From Methylophilus glucosoxydans (GTDB taxonomy: Bacteria; Pseudomonadota; Gammaproteobacteria; Burkholderiales; Methylophilaceae), in assembly GCF_042676145.1 (NCBI RefSeq), contig NZ_JBHTJW010000002.1, forward strand, positions 1,302,001 through 1,366,000: a stretch of DNA of 64,000 nucleotides, read 5' to 3'. This document shows, in pieces, positions 51,856-61,212 of this stretch. The notes beneath the pieces were generated by a model. That model had not been told where the DNA came from and ran no database searches. It worked only from the letters and a program-made list of their open reading frames with translations. Position 1 is the stretch's first letter. Every line of letters begins with the position of its first letter. Both the position numbers and the translations under genes were made by a program.

Positions 51856-52835
51856 TATGCATGTACCTCTGGCTTCAAGCCGCGTTCGCAGTCGCGCATG
51901 TGCCTACAGAATTTTTTCAGCCATTCACGTGGTGGGATGCCCAGTTCTAGCGGAGTGCTGGCGTCAAAAAATACTTGGCGAGACAAGGCAAAAAAACGTT
52001 CAATTTCTGGCCTGGCAGGGGTAAAACCAGGTTTTTGCTGCAAAAAATGCTCGATACCATTACCAAATACGCTGTGCCCCGCCACCTGATGCAAGGCTTC
52101 ATGTACCGTGGAAATGGCCTGTTGCAGACCTTGCGCGTCGTCCGGCAGTTTGCCAAGCTTGCGGTAGGCTTTGGCAAAAGCACCGCCCATGCGCGGTAAC
52201 CAGGTATTGGCCGCCAAAATGTAGACTAAGCCCAGCAAACAGACGGCCAGCACACCAGTCGCCACCTTTAGCGCCAGCCATTCTTTGTCGGCATGCAGTT
52301 TCAAGGGGGCGACAAACGGGCTCATTTCATTCTTCAGGTTGACTTCGCCATACACGGACAGTGGTGAGGTCCTGAAGTTAAACGAGGGCATGCGGAATTG
52401 CTTGATGTCCTGACTGCCTTGCTGGCGTAGCTTGACGATTTCGCCTCTGAGGATGGCGGGCTTGACCACGCGACCAGATTTGAAGACCTGATATTCGAGA
52501 TGTATCGTATACACGGTCTGTTGTCGCTCATGGGCTTCCTCCATGTCAATTGCCGTCAATTCAATGCCAGAAACCTGGCCACGATAACGGTGCTCATAAC
52601 CGACAATCGGTAGCGACTCCTTGATCAATTCGTAAGGTTGCTTGACGGTCAGGATCATGGTCCGTTGCAGCTTGTCACCGACGAAAAAGCCGGCATCGCG
52701 GGTCGGGTTGATTTCCTGGACACTGACAAATTTATTGTCAACGGATGGCAAAATCACATCGGCAACGCTGCTAAGTGAGGCAGACAACAGGCTGGCTGCT
52801 AACACTAAAGATAAAAGATGGTGGCGCGCTTTCAT
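51855..52835 (-). CDS. mxaA: MxaA, methanol dehydrogenase calcium-insertion protein
   Basis: This 326-residue protein has a signal peptide (1-25), a periplasmic region of about 165 residues, one membrane helix (about 192-214) and a cytoplasmic tail with E-A-L-H-Q-V-A and ARPEIERFFALSRQVFF phrases. This is the MxaA layout. MxaA mutants of other methylotrophs make calcium-free, inactive methanol dehydrogenase. It is 12 bp after mxaS and overlaps mxaC. Confidence 0.87.
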   Translation of the reverse strand: MKARHHLLSLVLAASLLSASLSSVADVILPSVDNKFVSVQEINPTRDAGFFVGDKLQRTMILTVKQPYELIKESLPIVGYEHRYRGQVSGIELTAIDMEEAHERQQTVYTIHLEYQVFKSGRVVKPAILRGEIVKLRQQGSQDIKQFRMPSFNFRTSPLSVYGEVNLKNEMSPFVAPLKLHADKEWLALKVATGVLAVCLLGLVYILAANTWLPRMGGAFAKAYRKLGKLPDDAQGLQQAISTVHEALHQVAGHSVFGNGIEHFLQQKPGFTPARPEIERFFALSRQVFFDASTPLELGIPPREWLKKFCRHMRDCERGLKPEVHA

Positions 52836-52847
52836 GGGTCGCTTTCC

Positions 52848-53708
52848 TCAGGCAGGCACGTATTGATGGAAGTATTCGGTCAGTAAATCGGCATCGAATT
52901 GGTCTTCCACAAAAAAGGGTTGCATATCAAATCTCATAAAAATATCTTCAATGGCCTGGCGACGGGCCGCGAACGCTTCCAGGATGCGTTGACGGTAGGA
53001 GGCGCGTAAAAACAGCGTGCGCCGCTCGCCGGTTTCAGGGTCATTGATACTGGTGATGCCAAATTCCGGCAACTGCTTGTATTCAGTGCTATTCCATAAC
53101 ACCACTGGCACAATATGATGACGCAGCATGAGCACCAGCGCGGCTTCCAGTTGTTCCAGCGGCATATGGAAATCGGACACCATGAAAATCAGGGATCGCT
53201 CGCGTGGCAACAACCTGACGCTTTCCAGCAGGGCGGCGGCCCCGACCTCATTGGGTAAATGGTTTTCAAGGCGGTCAGCCAGGTCAAACATGCTGTGTGG
53301 CCGTGAAGACAACGTAGACAGCCACGCGTCATGCAAATCATCATCAAAGCCGATAAAGCCAACAGGATCCGTATTGCGGCAAGCCGATTGGGCGACCGAG
53401 CGGGTGATTTCAGCCGCAGTCACCAGTTTGGTATGCGGTGTGCCGTATTGCATGGAGCCAGACATATCACACAGGACAAACACAGGCGTGGCGCTTTTCT
53501 GGTTAAAGATACGCACATACACCTGCTCCATGGGGTCACGTATGGTTTGGCGGATGTCAATCCGGCGCGGGTCAGGATAGGACAGCAGCGTGGTATGACC
53601 GCGAAACTCCATCCCCATGCCACGCTGATTGCTCTTGTGGCGGCCAGGGCGACGTGCGCGCGAGCGCCAGCCGATGTGGTAGCTGAATTCCTTAATTGTC
53701 TGCATCAC
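52848..53708 (-). CDS. mxaS: MxaS, DUF58-family protein
   Basis: This 286-residue protein is a DUF58/VWA-like protein with the metal site D-M-S-G-S (81-85) and the DUF58 phrase GMGMEFRGHTTLLSYPDPRRID near the N-terminus. It has no membrane helix. DUF58 proteins work with MoxR ATPases; mxaR lies directly upstream. Start at the ATG at 53708, 39 bp after mxaR. Confidence 0.87.
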   Translation of the reverse strand: MMQTIKEFSYHIGWRSRARRPGRHKSNQRGMGMEFRGHTTLLSYPDPRRIDIRQTIRDPMEQVYVRIFNQKSATPVFVLCDMSGSMQYGTPHTKLVTAAEITRSVAQSACRNTDPVGFIGFDDDLHDAWLSTLSSRPHSMFDLADRLENHLPNEVGAAALLESVRLLPRERSLIFMVSDFHMPLEQLEAALVLMLRHHIVPVVLWNSTEYKQLPEFGITSINDPETGERRTLFLRASYRQRILEAFAARRQAIEDIFMRFDMQPFFVEDQFDADLLTEYFHQYVPA

Positions 53709-53747
53709 TTTTCAGTACTCGTTATTTGTGAATTCGTACATCATCCA

Positions 53748-54764
53748 TTAAGGGGCAGCAATCGCGTGAACGATACCGGACAGCAATTCGCGGGCAATTT
53801 CAGTCCGGCGCATTTCGTAGACCGGGCTAAAGACCAGGCGGTGTGCAATGGTTTCATGGAACACGGCATGGATATCTTCCGGTACCACTGCAGCGCGGTT
53901 ATTGAGCCAGGCATTGACGCGGGCGGCACGCAGCAGCATACCCATCCCGCGCGGGCTGGCGCCACTCAGTACCAGGCGCTTCATGTCTACGTTGGAGACC
54001 TTGACGCCATAGGCAACCGGATCTTTGGTGGCCAGCCACAGGTCAAGTGCATATTTGCGCAGGGCAGGGCTGGCCTGAATGTTTTCCTGGATTACCTTGG
54101 CAAAACTGTTTAGCTGGTCAAACTGAAGGATGTCGGCTGGCACATTTGAAATCAGTTGGTCTACATCATGAAAGCGCGTATCAAAAATCAGGGATTCCAT
54201 AATGTCGTGTGCAGGCGGCACCACGATTGGAATTTCCATCATGAAACGGTCGCGCGCTGCTGAAGGAATATCAAAGGTTTCTTCGCGCTCCACCTGGTTG
54301 CGGTCAGCAAACACCAGCATGTGCGGGAAATAATGTTCCTTGTTAAACGCGGTCAGTGTCCGCTCCGCCATCACACGCAGCATGAGGGAGTGCACTTGTG
54401 GCCGCGCGCGGTTGATCTCGTTAAAGAAGAAGATCGACAAGTCCTGGCCTGACATCAGCAGCGGACCGGGGCTGACATGAGGTTTGCCATCTTCGCCCAA
54501 ATAAGTGTGATACACCAAATCATTCGGCATCAGGTCTATGGTGCCTTCAATTCGCTGGTAGCCACCGCCAATGCCACGGGTGAATGCGCGCAGCAAGGTG
54601 GTTTTGCCAACGCCCACATCACCTTCCAGCAGCACATGGCCGCGCGCAAACACGGCCGTGGTAATCAGGCGTACCGGGGTTTCCTGACCGACGACCACTT
54701 TGTTGACTTCTGACTCGAGTGTGAGCGCATGGGTACGCCAATCGTTGAGTTGTTGTTCTTGCAT
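53748..54764 (-). CDS. mxaR: MxaR, MoxR-family AAA+ ATPase
   Basis: This 338-residue AAA+ ATPase has Walker A (GDVGVGKTT, 48-56), Walker B (IFFFNEINR) and sensor 1 (DRNQVE region), as in MoxR proteins. It probably acts as a chaperone with the VWA proteins of the operon during methanol dehydrogenase maturation. It is the first gene of mxaRSACKL here; AGGAAATCAGGC lies before the ATG. The structural genes mxaFJGI, often upstream of mxaR, are not present; the divergent gene is fabA. Confidence 0.9.
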   Translation of the reverse strand: MQEQQLNDWRTHALTLESEVNKVVVGQETPVRLITTAVFARGHVLLEGDVGVGKTTLLRAFTRGIGGGYQRIEGTIDLMPNDLVYHTYLGEDGKPHVSPGPLLMSGQDLSIFFFNEINRARPQVHSLMLRVMAERTLTAFNKEHYFPHMLVFADRNQVEREETFDIPSAARDRFMMEIPIVVPPAHDIMESLIFDTRFHDVDQLISNVPADILQFDQLNSFAKVIQENIQASPALRKYALDLWLATKDPVAYGVKVSNVDMKRLVLSGASPRGMGMLLRAARVNAWLNNRAAVVPEDIHAVFHETIAHRLVFSPVYEMRRTEIARELLSGIVHAIAAP

Positions 54765-54926
54765 GCCTGATTTCCTGATGATTTGAATGTATTAAGTGAT
54801 TCTGATTGTAACTAAATTGTAACTTTAACGGGGTGAAAAATTCACGAATCCTTTTTTAAACCCCGTCAGACAGCCGGTTTTTAATATGTAAAATTCAGTA
54901 ACAATTTTGGGAATGTTACCTGTGTT

Positions 54927-54955
54927 TTGAAGAAAAGTATACAGGTCTGTATAGT
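54927..54955 (+). promoter_or_regulatory. Candidate fabA promoter with embedded operator
   Basis: TTGAAG and TATAGT are separated by exactly 17 bp. The inverted repeat TATACAG-GT-CTGTATA (54938-54953) covers the downstream spacer and most of the -10 box, where a repressor would block RNA polymerase. The binding protein is unknown; FabR- or FadR-type control of unsaturated fatty acid synthesis is one possibility. A second TATACT at 55010-55015 lies nearer to the gene. Confidence 0.5.
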
Positions 54956-55031
54956 CTTTGCGTGACAAAAAGCTTTCACTAAACGCAATTTCCGGCGAAA
55001 ATATTGTTTTATACTAAAAATCTAAAAATAC

Positions 55032-55547
55032 ATGACTAGAAAAAGTAGTTTCAGTAAAGAGGAGTTGCTGTCTTGCGGTCGCGGCGAAATGTTTGGTGAA
55101 GGCAACGCGCAATTGCCACTGCCTCCTATGCTGATGTTTGACCGGATCGTAAAGATTTCTGATGAAGGTGGAAAATATGGCCAGGGCGAAATTATTGCTG
55201 AGCTGGATATCCGTCCTGACCTGTGGTTTTTTGAATGCCACTTCACCGGAGACCCTGTGATGCCAGGCTGTTTGGGTCTGGATGCGATGTGGCAGCTGGT
55301 AGGCTTTTTTCTGGGTTGGAAAGGTGGGCCAGGACGTGGCCGCGCGCTGGGTTCAGGCGAGGTGAAGTTTACCGGTCAAGTCCTGCCCAAGGCCAAGTTG
55401 GTGCGTTATCACATTGATTTAAAACGCGTGATCATGCGCAAACTGGTGATGGGGATTGCGGATGCACGGATGGAGGTGGATGGTCGTGAGATTTATTCTG
55501 CCAGCGATTTGCGTGTTGGGCTGTTTACCACCACAGACAATTTTTAG
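55032..55547 (+). CDS. fabA: 3-hydroxydecanoyl-ACP dehydratase/isomerase
   Basis: This 171-residue hot-dog-fold enzyme has catalytic His70 (FFECHFTGDPVMPGC) and Asp84 (LGLDAMW), the same numbering as E. coli FabA. It dehydrates 3-hydroxydecanoyl-ACP and isomerises the product, opening the unsaturated fatty acid branch. fabB follows, as is usual for the FabA-FabB system. Confidence 0.95.
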   Translation: MTRKSSFSKEELLSCGRGEMFGEGNAQLPLPPMLMFDRIVKISDEGGKYGQGEIIAELDIRPDLWFFECHFTGDPVMPGCLGLDAMWQLVGFFLGWKGGPGRGRALGSGEVKFTGQVLPKAKLVRYHIDLKRVIMRKLVMGIADARMEVDGREIYSASDLRVGLFTTTDNF

Positions 55548-55600
55548 TACGGATCATTTTTAGTATTCGTGACCGTTTTTTGAAGTTTAAGGGAGGCGCA

Positions 55601-56827
55601 ATGCGTCGCGTAGTGATTACAGGATTTGGTATCGTATCAAGTCTCGGTAATAACAAACAAGAAGTGCTGGAGAGCCTGAAAGCCGGGCGCTCTGGCATAA
55701 GCTATCAGCCGGAGTATGCCGAGCGCGGTTTGCGCTCGCACGTGGCGGGTTCGATTAAAAATTTGGATATCGAAGCCCTGATTGACCGTAAGTTGTTGCG
55801 TTTTATGGCCAAAGGCCATGCTTATGCCTGGTTGGCCATGCAGGAAGCGATTGCTGATGCGCAACTGCCAGCGGAACTGGTGTCCAATGTGCGTACCGGC
55901 CTTATTGTCGGTGCGGGGGGGACCTCCACCGAGAGTATGCTGGAAGGCACCAATACACTGGCTGAAAAAGGGATTCGTCGTGTGGGACCTTACATGGTCA
56001 CCAAAACCATGAGCAGTGGGATTGCTGCCTGCTTGGCGACCGGGGCGAAAATCAAGGGCGTCAATTACGGCATCAGTTCTGCCTGTTCAACCAGTGCCCA
56101 CTGTATCGGGTCCGGTGTAGAGCAAATTCAATTGGGTAAACAGGATATTGTGTTTGCTGGCGGTGGCGAAGAAGAGCACTGGACCATGAGTTATCTGTTT
56201 GATGCCATGGGCGCCTTGTCGAGCAAGTATAACGAGACGCCTGAAAAAGCTTCCCGTACTTACGATGTGGATAGAGATGGGTTTGTCATCTCCGGTGGAG
56301 GCGGCATTGTCGTGCTTGAAGAGTACGAACATGCCAAAGCCCGCGGTGCGCAGATTTATGCTGAAGTGATCGGTTACGGAGCAACCTCTGACGGCTACGA
56401 CATGGTCGCCCCTAGTGGCGAAGGGGCGGTGCGCTGTATGCAGCAAGCCCTGCAAGGGATTAGTCCAGACGATATTGATTACATCAATACGCATGGGACC
56501 AGTACCCCGGTTGGTGATACCAAAGAGCTTGAAGCCATTCGCGCTGTTTTTGGCACGCAAAGTCGGGCAGCGATTGCTTCGACCAAATCACTGTCTGGTC
56601 ATGCGCTTGGGGCCGCCGGTGTCAATGAAGCCATTTATACCTTGCTGATGATGCAGCACGGATTTATTGCGGCCTCTGCCAATATTGATCATCTGGACCC
56701 GGCGGCTGAGGGCTTGAATATTGTGCGTCAGGCCATTCCATCTGCCAAGGTGCAAACCGCACTTTCAAACAGCTTTGGTTTTGGTGGCACCAACGCCACA
56801 TTGACCTTGTCAACCAAACATCTTTAA
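55601..56827 (+). CDS. fabB: 3-oxoacyl-ACP synthase I
   Basis: This 408-residue thiolase-fold enzyme has active Cys162 (GISSACSTSAHC), His in NTHGTSTPVGD and His in SLSGHALGAAG. It elongates cis-3-decenoyl-ACP after FabA. The ATG at 55601 has GGGAGGCG just upstream and gives the standard N-terminus MRRVVITGFG; a TTG at 55580 adds 7 unsupported residues. Gap to fabA is 53 bp. Confidence 0.95.
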   Translation: MRRVVITGFGIVSSLGNNKQEVLESLKAGRSGISYQPEYAERGLRSHVAGSIKNLDIEALIDRKLLRFMAKGHAYAWLAMQEAIADAQLPAELVSNVRTGLIVGAGGTSTESMLEGTNTLAEKGIRRVGPYMVTKTMSSGIAACLATGAKIKGVNYGISSACSTSAHCIGSGVEQIQLGKQDIVFAGGGEEEHWTMSYLFDAMGALSSKYNETPEKASRTYDVDRDGFVISGGGGIVVLEEYEHAKARGAQIYAEVIGYGATSDGYDMVAPSGEGAVRCMQQALQGISPDDIDYINTHGTSTPVGDTKELEAIRAVFGTQSRAAIASTKSLSGHALGAAGVNEAIYTLLMMQHGFIAASANIDHLDPAAEGLNIVRQAIPSAKVQTALSNSFGFGGTNATLTLSTKHL

Positions 56828-56847
56828 GCTTGGGTTGAGCTGTGAAT

Positions 56848-56880
56848 AGCCGTGTGTGATTTCAACACACGGCTTTTTTA
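56848..56880 (+). terminator. Terminator of fabA-fabB
   Basis: AGCCGTGTGT pairs with ACACACGGCT around a 7-nt loop, then six T. It lies about 20 bp after fabB. Confidence 0.85.
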
Positions 56881-56905
56881 TTTTTGGCGCTTGTTGGAGG
56901 TGTTA

Positions 56906-57403
56906 TTAGCAACCGCTGCTGTCTGTCTGGATCGTCAGGGGCTGAGTGCTGTTTGCACCAGAGGTCAGGATATATTCCAGCTTGCAGTGCGCGCTGTTTC
57001 TGGCCCCTTGCAAATAATAGGTGGCATGCTCACGATCTGACAGGGATGGCTGGATAGAAAATTTCCCGGTGTCTAGTAACTGGTTGAGGGTGCCTGCGCC
57101 ATCACTATTGCCCAGCCATCCGACAGGATAGCTTTGGCTGAAGTAAATAACATTGCCCTCTATCGTGGTTGACGGTGCCACTTGCTGGCTGTCACATTGC
57201 GGATCGGACATGCATACGCCTTTAGCCATGATGGCAGTCGCTTGTACGTTAGCTTTGAAGGCTGACAAGCTGGCTTGTCTGGCCTGTGAGTCGACCTGAG
57301 AAATACGTGCATAGGCAGTCACAGCCAGCGCTGATAGAATCAGCATGACCACAATCATTTCTACCAATGTAAATCCAGGCTGGAGGCGATGTTTAATTTC
57401 CAT
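56906..57403 (-). CDS. Type IV pilin-like (pseudopilin) protein
   Basis: This 165-residue protein has a class III signal: basic leader, cleavage G10|F11, then FTLVEMIVVMLILSALAV with Glu at mature position 5. A helical stalk and a C-terminal region with four cysteines (VCMSDPQC, HCKL, final C) follow; the last pair could form the D-region disulfide. No pilus or secretion genes surround it, so it is an orphan minor pilin or pseudopilin whose machinery is elsewhere. Confidence 0.8.
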   Translation of the reverse strand: MEIKHRLQPGFTLVEMIVVMLILSALAVTAYARISQVDSQARQASLSAFKANVQATAIMAKGVCMSDPQCDSQQVAPSTTIEGNVIYFSQSYPVGWLGNSDGAGTLNQLLDTGKFSIQPSLSDREHATYYLQGARNSAHCKLEYILTSGANSTQPLTIQTDSSGC

Positions 57404-57482
57404 AGCGCACGATCTTATCGTATCCTCTGTGAAGTGTTTTCGATTTTTGTTGAATGTTACAAGTGTTAAATAGGGCTTACAA

Positions 57483-58028
57483 ATGCGTCAATTAATCGGG
57501 CTTTGCCTCAGTGTTTTGCTAGCGTTACTCCTCTCGCACTGTGTGAGTCTGGGCGAACGCACCTTGCATATTAATACGGCACAATTACAGCAAAAGTTGA
57601 ATCGAAAACTGGAAAAACCGATCACACTCATGCGTGTATTTCATCTTCAGCTTTCTAATGCACTCGTTTCGGTCGAGCCTGGCTCTGGCCGCATACATGC
57701 CTTGATGGATGCGAATGTTCGTAGCGATTTGCTGGCCAACTCTGCGACCGGTAAACTCGGTCTCTCTGGTTTGTTGAGGTTTGATCAGGCGCAACAGACG
57801 GTGGTGTTGGATCAGCCTGAGGTGGATTCATTACAGCTGGATGGTGCTGGCAGTGAGTGGAGCAACCTCGCCCAGCAGTTGGCTAAAGACATAGGTCGGC
57901 AATGGTTTAAGCAGGTCGTCCTATATGAAGTGAAGCCGGAAGATTTGAGTTATGCCGGTAGAAAGTATCAACCCGATCAACTCAAAGTCACCCCGGAGGG
58001 GCTAAGCGTGACGCTCAAGCCGCAGTAA
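57483..58028 (+). CDS. DUF1439 (YceB-like) lipoprotein
   Basis: This 181-residue protein has a lipoprotein signal with lipidated Cys at residue 20 (LLLSHC) and a DUF1439 body (LHINTAQLQQKLNRKLEKP, then ALMDANVRSDL). YceB-type proteins have a lipid-binding TULIP-like fold in related families; function is unknown. It is convergent with the Mth938-like gene, the stops being only 4 bp apart. Confidence 0.78.
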   Translation: MRQLIGLCLSVLLALLLSHCVSLGERTLHINTAQLQQKLNRKLEKPITLMRVFHLQLSNALVSVEPGSGRIHALMDANVRSDLLANSATGKLGLSGLLRFDQAQQTVVLDQPEVDSLQLDGAGSEWSNLAQQLAKDIGRQWFKQVVLYEVKPEDLSYAGRKYQPDQLKVTPEGLSVTLKPQ

Positions 58029-58032
58029 GCGG

Positions 58033-58425
58033 TTAACTTGCGTCCGAGAGGTGTTTTTCAAGTAGCAGGGCAGCCACGACTTTTCTGTTTTCTGCGCTCA
58101 AAATGTTGAAGGTACGGCAAGCGGCTGCAGTGGTCATGCATTCCACAGCGATCAGTTCAGATAAAAAGGGCTGCAGATGTTTGGGGTGAATAAACCGCTG
58201 TTTGTCTCCCGTCCCCAATAACACGACTTCTGGTTTGAACTCCAGAATGACTGATAAAGCTTGAGCGTCCAGCTTTTCCCAAGGACCATGAAACCAGTCA
58301 GTGCGCAGTGCCTGATCGCTGACAATGACTGGTTGTGGATAGCGCTGCTGATTGATGGTCACCGCATCGCTATCGACGCCATGAATCTGGTATTGCTGTT
58401 CACCGGTATGCAGATGTAGTTTCAT
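58033..58425 (-). CDS. Mth938-like (DUF498) protein
   Basis: This 130-residue protein starts MKLHLHTGEQQY and has the phrases PEVVLLGTGDKQRF and GVDSDAVTINQQRY, with MTTAAACRTFNIL, all typical of the Mth938/DUF498 fold. The human homologue NDUFAF3 helps assemble complex I, but the bacterial role is not known. The ATG at 58425 was chosen since it gives the normal family length. Confidence 0.82.
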   Translation of the reverse strand: MKLHLHTGEQQYQIHGVDSDAVTINQQRYPQPVIVSDQALRTDWFHGPWEKLDAQALSVILEFKPEVVLLGTGDKQRFIHPKHLQPFLSELIAVECMTTAAACRTFNILSAENRKVVAALLLEKHLSDAS

Positions 58426-58585
58426 AAGTTTGAAGCTCGATTGTGAGGTGGCTGAATGTGCAAGGACTATCCAATCCAGACCCGATGCCACGTACTAGGT
58501 TCATTGATGTAGCAAGGGTTTGCAGGTAGAATGAAAGTTTTACTTTAAGAGCTTAACACACGCCAGATGTGTTTGTTAATCCGCT

Positions 58586-59812
58586 ATGCAGCCAGTCAAT
58601 AAATCCAGCAAACTCAGTAATGTCTGTTACGACATCCGTGGCCCTGTATTACAGCGCGCACGCCAGATGGAGGAAGACGGGCAGCGCATTATCAAACTGA
58701 ATATCGGTAACCCGATGCCATTCGGTTTCAATGCGCCAGAAGAAATCGTTCAGGACGTGATTCATAATATGGATCAGGCCTCTGGCTATACGGATTCCAA
58801 AGGCTTGTTTGCCGCGCGCAAAGCCATCATGCATTACACCCAGCAAAAAAATGTTACTGGTGTGACCATAGACGACATTATTATTGGCAACGGCGTGTCC
58901 GAGCTGATTGTCATGGCAATGCAAGGCTTGCTCAATAATGGTGACCAGATTCTGGTGCCCATGCCCGACTATCCACTGTGGACGGCAGCCGTTAATCTGG
59001 CGGGCGGCACGGCAAGGCATTATGTGTGTGATGAACAGTCTGGCTGGTTGCCCGACCTTGAGGATATTGAGAACAAAATCAATGCCAATACCAAAGGCAT
59101 TGTGATTATCAACCCTAATAACCCCACCGGCGCCTTATATCCTAAAGAGACGCTGGAAGGCATTATTGAGATCGCCCGTCATCATGGTCTGGTGATTTTT
59201 GCCGATGAAATTTACGACAAAGTGTTGTACGACGGCAATACACATACTTCGATTGCCTCTTTGGCCGATGATGTATTGTTTGTGACCTTCAATGGCTTGT
59301 CCAAGAACTACCGGGCTTGTGGTTACCGGTCTGGCTGGATGGTTATTTCAGGCGACAAAAAAGACGCCAAAGACTACATCGAAGGCCTGAATATGCTGGC
59401 CTCTATGCGCTTATGTGCCAATGTGCCCGGCCAACTGGCGATCCAGACTGCGTTGGGAGGATACCAAAGTATCAACGATCTGGTGGCCCCTGGTGGTCGT
59501 CTGTGCAAACAGCGCGATCTGGCCTATGACATGTTGACCGCGATGCCAGGGGTGACCTGTGTCAAACCTCAGGCCGCCATGTATTTGTTCCCCAAGCTGG
59601 ATGCCAACATGTATCCGATTGCGGATGACCAGCAATTTATTCTGGACTTGCTGCTCGAAGAAAAAGTGCTGTTGGTACAGGGGACCGGTTTTAACTGGAA
59701 GTCGCCAGACCACTTCCGTGTAGTCTTCCTGCCTAATGTGGATGACCTGACCGAGGCCATGACACGTATAGGGCGTTACCTCGATGGGTATCGAAAGAAA
59801 CATTCAAAATAA
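58586..59812 (+). CDS. alaA: Alanine-synthesising aminotransferase AlaA-type
   Basis: This 408-residue class I PLP enzyme has the AlaA-type N-terminus (YDIRGPVLQRARQMEEDG, ILNIGNP-like KLNIGNPMPFGF), INPNNPTGA and the PLP-lysine region LSKNYRACGYRSGW. AlaA converts pyruvate and glutamate to alanine. In betaproteobacteria this gene regularly precedes hom and thrC, as here. Confidence 0.9.
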   Translation: MQPVNKSSKLSNVCYDIRGPVLQRARQMEEDGQRIIKLNIGNPMPFGFNAPEEIVQDVIHNMDQASGYTDSKGLFAARKAIMHYTQQKNVTGVTIDDIIIGNGVSELIVMAMQGLLNNGDQILVPMPDYPLWTAAVNLAGGTARHYVCDEQSGWLPDLEDIENKINANTKGIVIINPNNPTGALYPKETLEGIIEIARHHGLVIFADEIYDKVLYDGNTHTSIASLADDVLFVTFNGLSKNYRACGYRSGWMVISGDKKDAKDYIEGLNMLASMRLCANVPGQLAIQTALGGYQSINDLVAPGGRLCKQRDLAYDMLTAMPGVTCVKPQAAMYLFPKLDANMYPIADDQQFILDLLLEEKVLLVQGTGFNWKSPDHFRVVFLPNVDDLTEAMTRIGRYLDGYRKKHSK

Positions 59813-59854
59813 AAGGTGTGCCAGTGGGCATGCCATCAATGGTGAGTATTAAGT

Positions 59855-61168
59855 ATGAAAGAATTAAAAGTTGGATTGTTGGGCATAGGCACAGTAGGCG
59901 GTGGTACTTACACCGTGCTCACCCGTAACCAGGCGGAAATCGCACGCCGGATTGGGGGCAATATCCGTATTGTGCAAGTGGCTGACCGCAACCTGGAGCT
60001 CGCCAAACAGGTCACGAATGGGCAGGTTGCCTTGACTGACGACGCCTTTGCCGTGGTCAATAACCCGGAGATTGATGTGGTTGTCGAGTTGATCGGCGGC
60101 TACACCATTGCCAAGGAGTTGGTGCTACAAGCCATTGCCAATGGCAAGCACGTGGTCACGGCCAACAAGGCCTTGCTGGCCGTGCATGGTAACGAAATTT
60201 TTAAAGCTGCGTCTGATAAAGGCGTGATCGTAGCATTTGAGGCGGCGGTCGCAGGTGGTATCCCCATCATCAAGGCTTTACGTGAAGGCTTGAGTGCCAA
60301 CAAAATCGAATGGGTGGCTGGCATTATCAACGGCACCACCAACTTTATCCTGAGCGAAATGCGTGACAAAGGCCTCGCCTTCGCAGATGTGCTCAAAGAA
60401 GCGCAGCGTCTGGGATATGCCGAGGCTGATCCGACGTTTGACGTCGAAGGCATTGATGCCGCACACAAGCTGACCATCATGGCCAGTATTGCGTTTGGCA
60501 TGCCCATGCAGTTTGAACAAGCTTACACTGAGGGCATCACTCAACTCAGCATTCAAGATATTAGCTATGCGGCAGAGTTGGGCTACCGCGTTAAATTGCT
60601 GGGCATCAGCAAGAAAACCAGTGAGGGCGTCGAGTTGCGTGTGCATCCGACTTTGATCCCGGAAAAACGCCTGATTGCCAATGTCGATGGCGCCATGAAT
60701 GCCGTTGTGGTGAAAGGCGATGCCGTTGGGCCTACCTTGTACTACGGCGCCGGTGCGGGCGCTGAGCCTACCGCGAGTGCTGTGGTGGCTGATTTAGTCG
60801 ATATCGCTCGCTTGCAGGGCACGCAGGCCGAACAACGCGTGGCCTATTTGGGCTACCAGTTAGATCAGCAGCAAGCTTTGCCCGTGTTGCCGATTGCAGA
60901 AGTGTATTCTGATTACTACTTGCGTTTGCGTGCATCGGATAAACCCGGTGTCATGGCCGATTTGACCAAGATTCTGGCTGATCTGCAAATTTCGATTGAT
61001 GCCATGCTGCAGAAAGAGCCGGCAGATGGGGAGTCAGAAGCGGATATCGTCATTCTGACCCATACCACCCAGGAAAAAACCATGGATACCGCGATCGCCC
61101 GTATCGAGGCCTTGCCCGCCTTGACTGGTAAAGTGACAAAAATCCGTGTCGAATCCTTGTCGCGCTAA
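59855..61168 (+). CDS. hom: Homoserine dehydrogenase
   Basis: This 437-residue enzyme has an N-terminal NAD(P) site (LLGIGTVGGGTY), the central catalytic domain (AGIINGTTNFILSEM, AEADPTFDVEGIDAAHKL) and a C-terminal ACT domain (about 350-430, LRLRASDKPGVMADLTKIL) for threonine feedback. It reduces aspartate semialdehyde to homoserine. It is monofunctional, with no aspartokinase attached. The run hom-thrC is standard. Confidence 0.95.
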   Translation: MKELKVGLLGIGTVGGGTYTVLTRNQAEIARRIGGNIRIVQVADRNLELAKQVTNGQVALTDDAFAVVNNPEIDVVVELIGGYTIAKELVLQAIANGKHVVTANKALLAVHGNEIFKAASDKGVIVAFEAAVAGGIPIIKALREGLSANKIEWVAGIINGTTNFILSEMRDKGLAFADVLKEAQRLGYAEADPTFDVEGIDAAHKLTIMASIAFGMPMQFEQAYTEGITQLSIQDISYAAELGYRVKLLGISKKTSEGVELRVHPTLIPEKRLIANVDGAMNAVVVKGDAVGPTLYYGAGAGAEPTASAVVADLVDIARLQGTQAEQRVAYLGYQLDQQQALPVLPIAEVYSDYYLRLRASDKPGVMADLTKILADLQISIDAMLQKEPADGESEADIVILTHTTQEKTMDTAIARIEALPALTGKVTKIRVESLSR

Positions 61169-61212
61169 GTCAGTCTAATGTTGACCCGGCCAAATTCAGT
61201 GAGTGTCATACA

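Noticed and set aside
53331..54113. 260-codon open frame on plus opposite mxaS and mxaR
   Set aside because: Antisense to two conserved genes; composition follows from their codons.
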